The notes below the pieces were generated by a model. It had not been told where the DNA came from and searched no databases. It saw only the letters and a program-made list of their open reading frames with translations. 7,514 nt of DNA from Bacteroidales bacterium (GTDB lineage: Bacteria > Bacteroidota > Bacteroidia > Bacteroidales > P3), in contig JAISVE010000117.1 of the NCBI GenBank assembly GCA_031271725.1, forward strand, positions 1 through 7,514, read 5' to 3'. Numbering within the stretch: the first letter of the stretch is position 1; every line of letters begins with the position of its first letter. Shown one piece after another: positions 5,219-7,514 of this stretch. Position numbers and translations under genes: made by a program.

Positions 5219-5944
5219 ATGCTTATTGAAATCTGCGCGGATTCTATTGATTCGGCGCGTATAGCACAATCGGCGGGCGCGGGGCGTGTTGAACTTTGCG
5301 CTAATCTTTCTGAAGGCGGAACTACGCCGTCATTTGCGCTGATTGAAGTGGCGCGGAAACTTTTAACGATAAAATTAAATGTGCTGATTCGTCCGCGAGG
5401 CGGGGATTTCCTCTATAACGATTTGGAATTTGAGCTGATGAAATCGGATATTCATCACTGCGGGAAAATCGGCTGCGATGGTGTAGTGACAGGCATTCTG
5501 CATGCTGACGGAAGGGTAGATGTGCAAAGATGTCGCGAATTGGTGGGGATTGCAGAGAGTTACTCAATGAGTGTAACTTTTCACCGCGCAATAGACCGTT
5601 GCGTTGATATATTTCAAGGTCTTGAAGATGTGATTGCTGCGGGATGCGGGCGAGTTTTAACTTCCGGCGGAAAAAACACGGCAATCGAGGCTGCGCCTGT
5701 AATTAAGCAGTTGCTGGAACAGGCAAAGGGTCGAATAATTATTATGGCGGGAGCGGGAGTTACACCTGAAAATATTGCGGAATTAGTTGAAAAAACAGGT
5801 GTGAACGAAATCCACGGTACATTCCGAAGCCGGCAAGACAGCGCGATGATTTACAAAAATACAGAGTTATCCAATCAAGAGCAGGAATATGGTATTTGGC
5901 TTGCGGATGCGGAAAAAATTAAGAAATCAATTAAAATATTATGA
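5219..5944 (+). CDS. cutC: CutC family protein
   Basis: This is a 241-residue cytoplasmic TIM-barrel protein of normal family length. Family motifs run in order: VELCANLSEGGTTPS (24-38), VLIRPRGGDFLY (55-66), VTGILHADGRVD (90-101), TFHRAIDR (120-127), RVLTSGG (145-151), MAGAGV (176-181) and IHGTFRS (198-204). CutC is annotated as a copper homeostasis protein. In E. coli, however, the copper phenotype was traced to the small RNA MicL transcribed from within the locus, so the true enzyme role is uncertain. No CXXC copper motif is evident. The gene begins 18 bp after the DUF2442 stop. Its TGA overlaps the ATG of the M81 peptidase gene by 4 bp, implying translational coupling and perhaps a shared pathway. 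Its G+C content looks higher than that of the DUF pair upstream. Confidence 0.95.
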   Translation: MLIEICADSIDSARIAQSAGAGRVELCANLSEGGTTPSFALIEVARKLLTIKLNVLIRPRGGDFLYNDLEFELMKSDIHHCGKIGCDGVVTGILHADGRVDVQRCRELVGIAESYSMSVTFHRAIDRCVDIFQGLEDVIAAGCGRVLTSGGKNTAIEAAPVIKQLLEQAKGRIIIMAGAGVTPENIAELVEKTGVNEIHGTFRSRQDSAMIYKNTELSNQEQEYGIWLADAEKIKKSIKIL

Positions 5945-7514
5945 AGAAGTATATAATTTGTCCGGCTGTAATTTGCTTCGGGCTTTTGTTGGCTGCTTGC
6001 CTCAGTGTTTGTCTGAGTGCTTGCTTGGGTTTTTGCTTCGGCAATAGTGGTTTTGCGCAAACTGTGGTGCAAAAGTCTCCCCAAAAGTCTGCCGAAAATC
6101 AAAATTCAACACAGAAAAAACCGCGCATCGGCATTGCAGGAATATTGATTGAATGCAGCACATTTTCTCCGGCTGTAACGCCCATAGACGCTTTCCGCCA
6201 ATATGACGGCGAAACGCTTCTGAATAGTTACACCTATCTGCATGAAGATTCTGCAATGGGCAAAGGCGCGGTGTGGCTGCCGACTTTGGTTTCCAACGCT
6301 ACTCCTGGCGGCATTGTTACCCGCGAAACTTACGAGATTTTGGTAAACAAAACCCTCCACCAAATTAAGGCAAATATGCCCTATGACGCATTTTTCTACC
6401 ATATCCACGGAGCAATGAGCGTTGTCGGTATGGATGACCCCGAGGGTGATTTCTTAGAACGTATTCGCGGAATTATAGGCAATGATGTGCTTGTTTCAAC
6501 TTCTATGGATCTCCATGGGAATGTTTCGCAGCGTTTGGCTGAATATACAGACCTTATAACCTGTTTCCGCACCGCACCCCATGAAGACAGGAATATTTCC
6601 GTTAAACGCGCTGTTACAAATCTTTACGAGCGCGTGATTTCAGGTAAGGGGCGTCCCGCGTATAAGGCTTGGGTTGCCGTTCCCGTCTTGCTTCCGGGCG
6701 AAAGAACAAGTACGCGCATAGAGCCCGGAAAGTCGCTCTACGCCATGGTGCCGGAGATTTGCGGGCTTAAAGGTGTTGTTGATATGGGTATATGGATTTC
6801 GTATGCTTGGGCAGATGAGCCGCGCAATCAAGGCGTTGTGATGGTTGTAGGTGATGATAAAAAGCAAGTTGAAGCATCTGCAAAAAAGGTCGCTCAAAAA
6901 TTCTGGGATGTTCGTGAGAAGTTCGATTTTGAAGCACCTGTGGCTTCGCTTGAAGAATGTTTGGATTCTGCAATTGCAAGCGAAAAGAAACCGTTTTTTA
7001 TCAGTGATATGGGAGATAATCCTACGGGTGGTGGGGCCGGCGATGTTACCTGGACTTTGGCAAGACTGTTGAAACGTCAGGAATTTCAAGATTCTAAAGG
7101 AAAGACGGTGATTTATGCTTCTATTCCGGGACCCGGAATGATTGCGGCAGCGCAGAAAGCCGGCGTTGGCGGCTATGCGGAGGCATTGGTGGGTGCAATT
7201 GAAGACAGCAGGTATGAAGGACCTGTTAAATTATCGGGCACAGTAGTATTTACAAGCGATAAGGAAGCAATTATAAAAACGGGCAGCGTTTTTGTGATAG
7301 TGACGAAAGGGCGCACTGCATATCATTATGAAGAGCAAATGAAGGCTATCGGCTTAAATCCTCGTGAAGTTGATATTGTAATTGTTAAGCAAGGCTATCT
7401 TGTACCCGACTGGTATAATATTCAAGCCGATTGGATGATGGCGCATACTCGTGGTGGGGTTGATCAGGACTTGGTAAATCTTCCTTACAAACGTGTTATT
7501 CGTCCGATTTATCC
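5941..7514 (+). CDS. Exported M81/MlrC-type metallopeptidase, 3' end cut by window edge
   Basis: The frame is open for 524 codons to the window end, running through ...RVIRPIYP, close to the usual C-terminus. Residues 1-39 are a long, cysteine-rich hydrophobic leader ending GFA-Q40, with a lipobox-like LAAC at C20. The catalytic domain (about 61-345) contains the expected metal and active-site residues: E71 (IECSTFSP), H156 (HIHGAM), D190 and H192 (MDLHGN), and H214 (FRTAPHED). The C-terminal MlrC domain begins near 350 with the family motif DNPTGGGAGD (359-368). MlrC of sphingomonads degrades linearised microcystin; for most family members the peptide substrate is unknown, so toxin degradation should not be assumed here. 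The leader implies a periplasmic or envelope location. The start overlaps the cutC stop by 4 bp. Family identity is very secure, substrate unknown. Confidence 0.94.
   Translation, partial: MKKYIICPAVICFGLLLAACLSVCLSACLGFCFGNSGFAQTVVQKSPQKSAENQNSTQKKPRIGIAGILIECSTFSPAVTPIDAFRQYDGETLLNSYTYLHEDSAMGKGAVWLPTLVSNATPGGIVTRETYEILVNKTLHQIKANMPYDAFFYHIHGAMSVVGMDDPEGDFLERIRGIIGNDVLVSTSMDLHGNVSQRLAEYTDLITCFRTAPHEDRNISVKRAVTNLYERVISGKGRPAYKAWVAVPVLLPGERTSTRIEPGKSLYAMVPEICGLKGVVDMGIWISYAWADEPRNQGVVMVVGDDKKQVEASAKKVAQKFWDVREKFDFEAPVASLEECLDSAIASEKKPFFISDMGDNPTGGGAGDVTWTLARLLKRQEFQDSKGKTVIYASIPGPGMIAAAQKAGVGGYAEALVGAIEDSRYEGPVKLSGTVVFTSDKEAIIKTGSVFVIVTKGRTAYHYEEQMKAIGLNPREVDIVIVKQGYLVPDWYNIQADWMMAHTRGGVDQDLVNLPYKRVIRPIY
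5998..6045 (+). repeat. Degenerate 12-bp repeat giving Cys every fourth residue in the M81 leader
   Basis: Four consecutive 12-bp units each begin with a Cys codon: 5998-6009, 6010-6021, 6022-6033 and 6034-6045. They encode CLSV-CLSA-CLGF-CFGN (C20, C24, C28, C32). A related TGCTTCGGG stretch starts at 5974 (C12). The repeat lengthens the hydrophobic core of the signal region beyond normal size. Confidence 0.6.

Noticed and set aside
5322..5684. 120-codon minus-strand frame
   Set aside because: Antisense to cutC with no start context or domain; produced by the codon use of cutC.
5998..6000. Firm assignment of the M81 protein as a lipoprotein at C20
   Set aside because: LAAC is a good lipobox, but another 14 mostly hydrophobic residues follow and a GFA-Q signal peptidase I site is also present, so the choice cannot be made from sequence alone.
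6106..7089. Several minus-strand frames of 84-149 codons
   Set aside because: All are antisense to the M81 peptidase, which has every expected active-site motif in its own frame.
5941..7514. Calling the peptidase a microcystin-degrading mlrC
   Set aside because: The family is far wider than microcystin degradation and no mlrA, mlrB or mlrD is present nearby.

Overview
The window looks like chromosomal DNA from a Bacteroidota (probably Bacteroidales-type) bacterium. The evidence is low-GC DNA, starts without clear Shine-Dalgarno sequences, several perfect matches to the Bacteroidota -7 promoter element TAnnTTTG, paired PepSY-like small exported proteins, and a lipoprotein with acidic residues right after the lipid cysteine. 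No rRNA, tRNA, CRISPR array, transposase or phage gene was seen. Genus assignment is not possible from this sequence alone.

Left half, minus strand (4118 down to 1): an OmpR-family response regulator (3957-3274) and a membrane histidine kinase (3269-1968) lie 4 bp apart. A 184-bp gap with repeats and a candidate promoter follows. Then come two small exported PepSY-like proteins (1783-1268, predicted soluble; 1248-802, predicted lipoprotein) and, 4 bp further, exodeoxyribonuclease III (797 to beyond the left edge). The gap upstream of the PepSY pair carries three perfect 10-bp direct repeats just upstream of a TAnnTTTG element. The region upstream of the regulator carries three 11-bp direct repeats with a related TCGGWTT core. 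I infer a self-contained signalling module: the kinase and regulator sense an envelope condition and control the PepSY pair, possibly also their own synthesis.

Right half, plus strand (4168 to 7514): a well-formed promoter drives a small four-helix DMT/DUF486 membrane protein (4234-4602). A second candidate promoter at 4684 precedes a closely spaced run of four genes: DUF4160 (4707-4964), DUF2442 (4970-5200), CutC (5219-5944) and an exported M81/MlrC-type metallopeptidase (5941 to beyond the right edge). The last two overlap by 4 bp (ATGA), so they are probably translationally coupled.

No clearly new large system is visible. The most interesting items are the two sets of helical-turn-spaced direct repeats, a 12-bp in-frame repeat in the kinase's last loop, and a cysteine-every-fourth-residue repeat in the metallopeptidase signal region.
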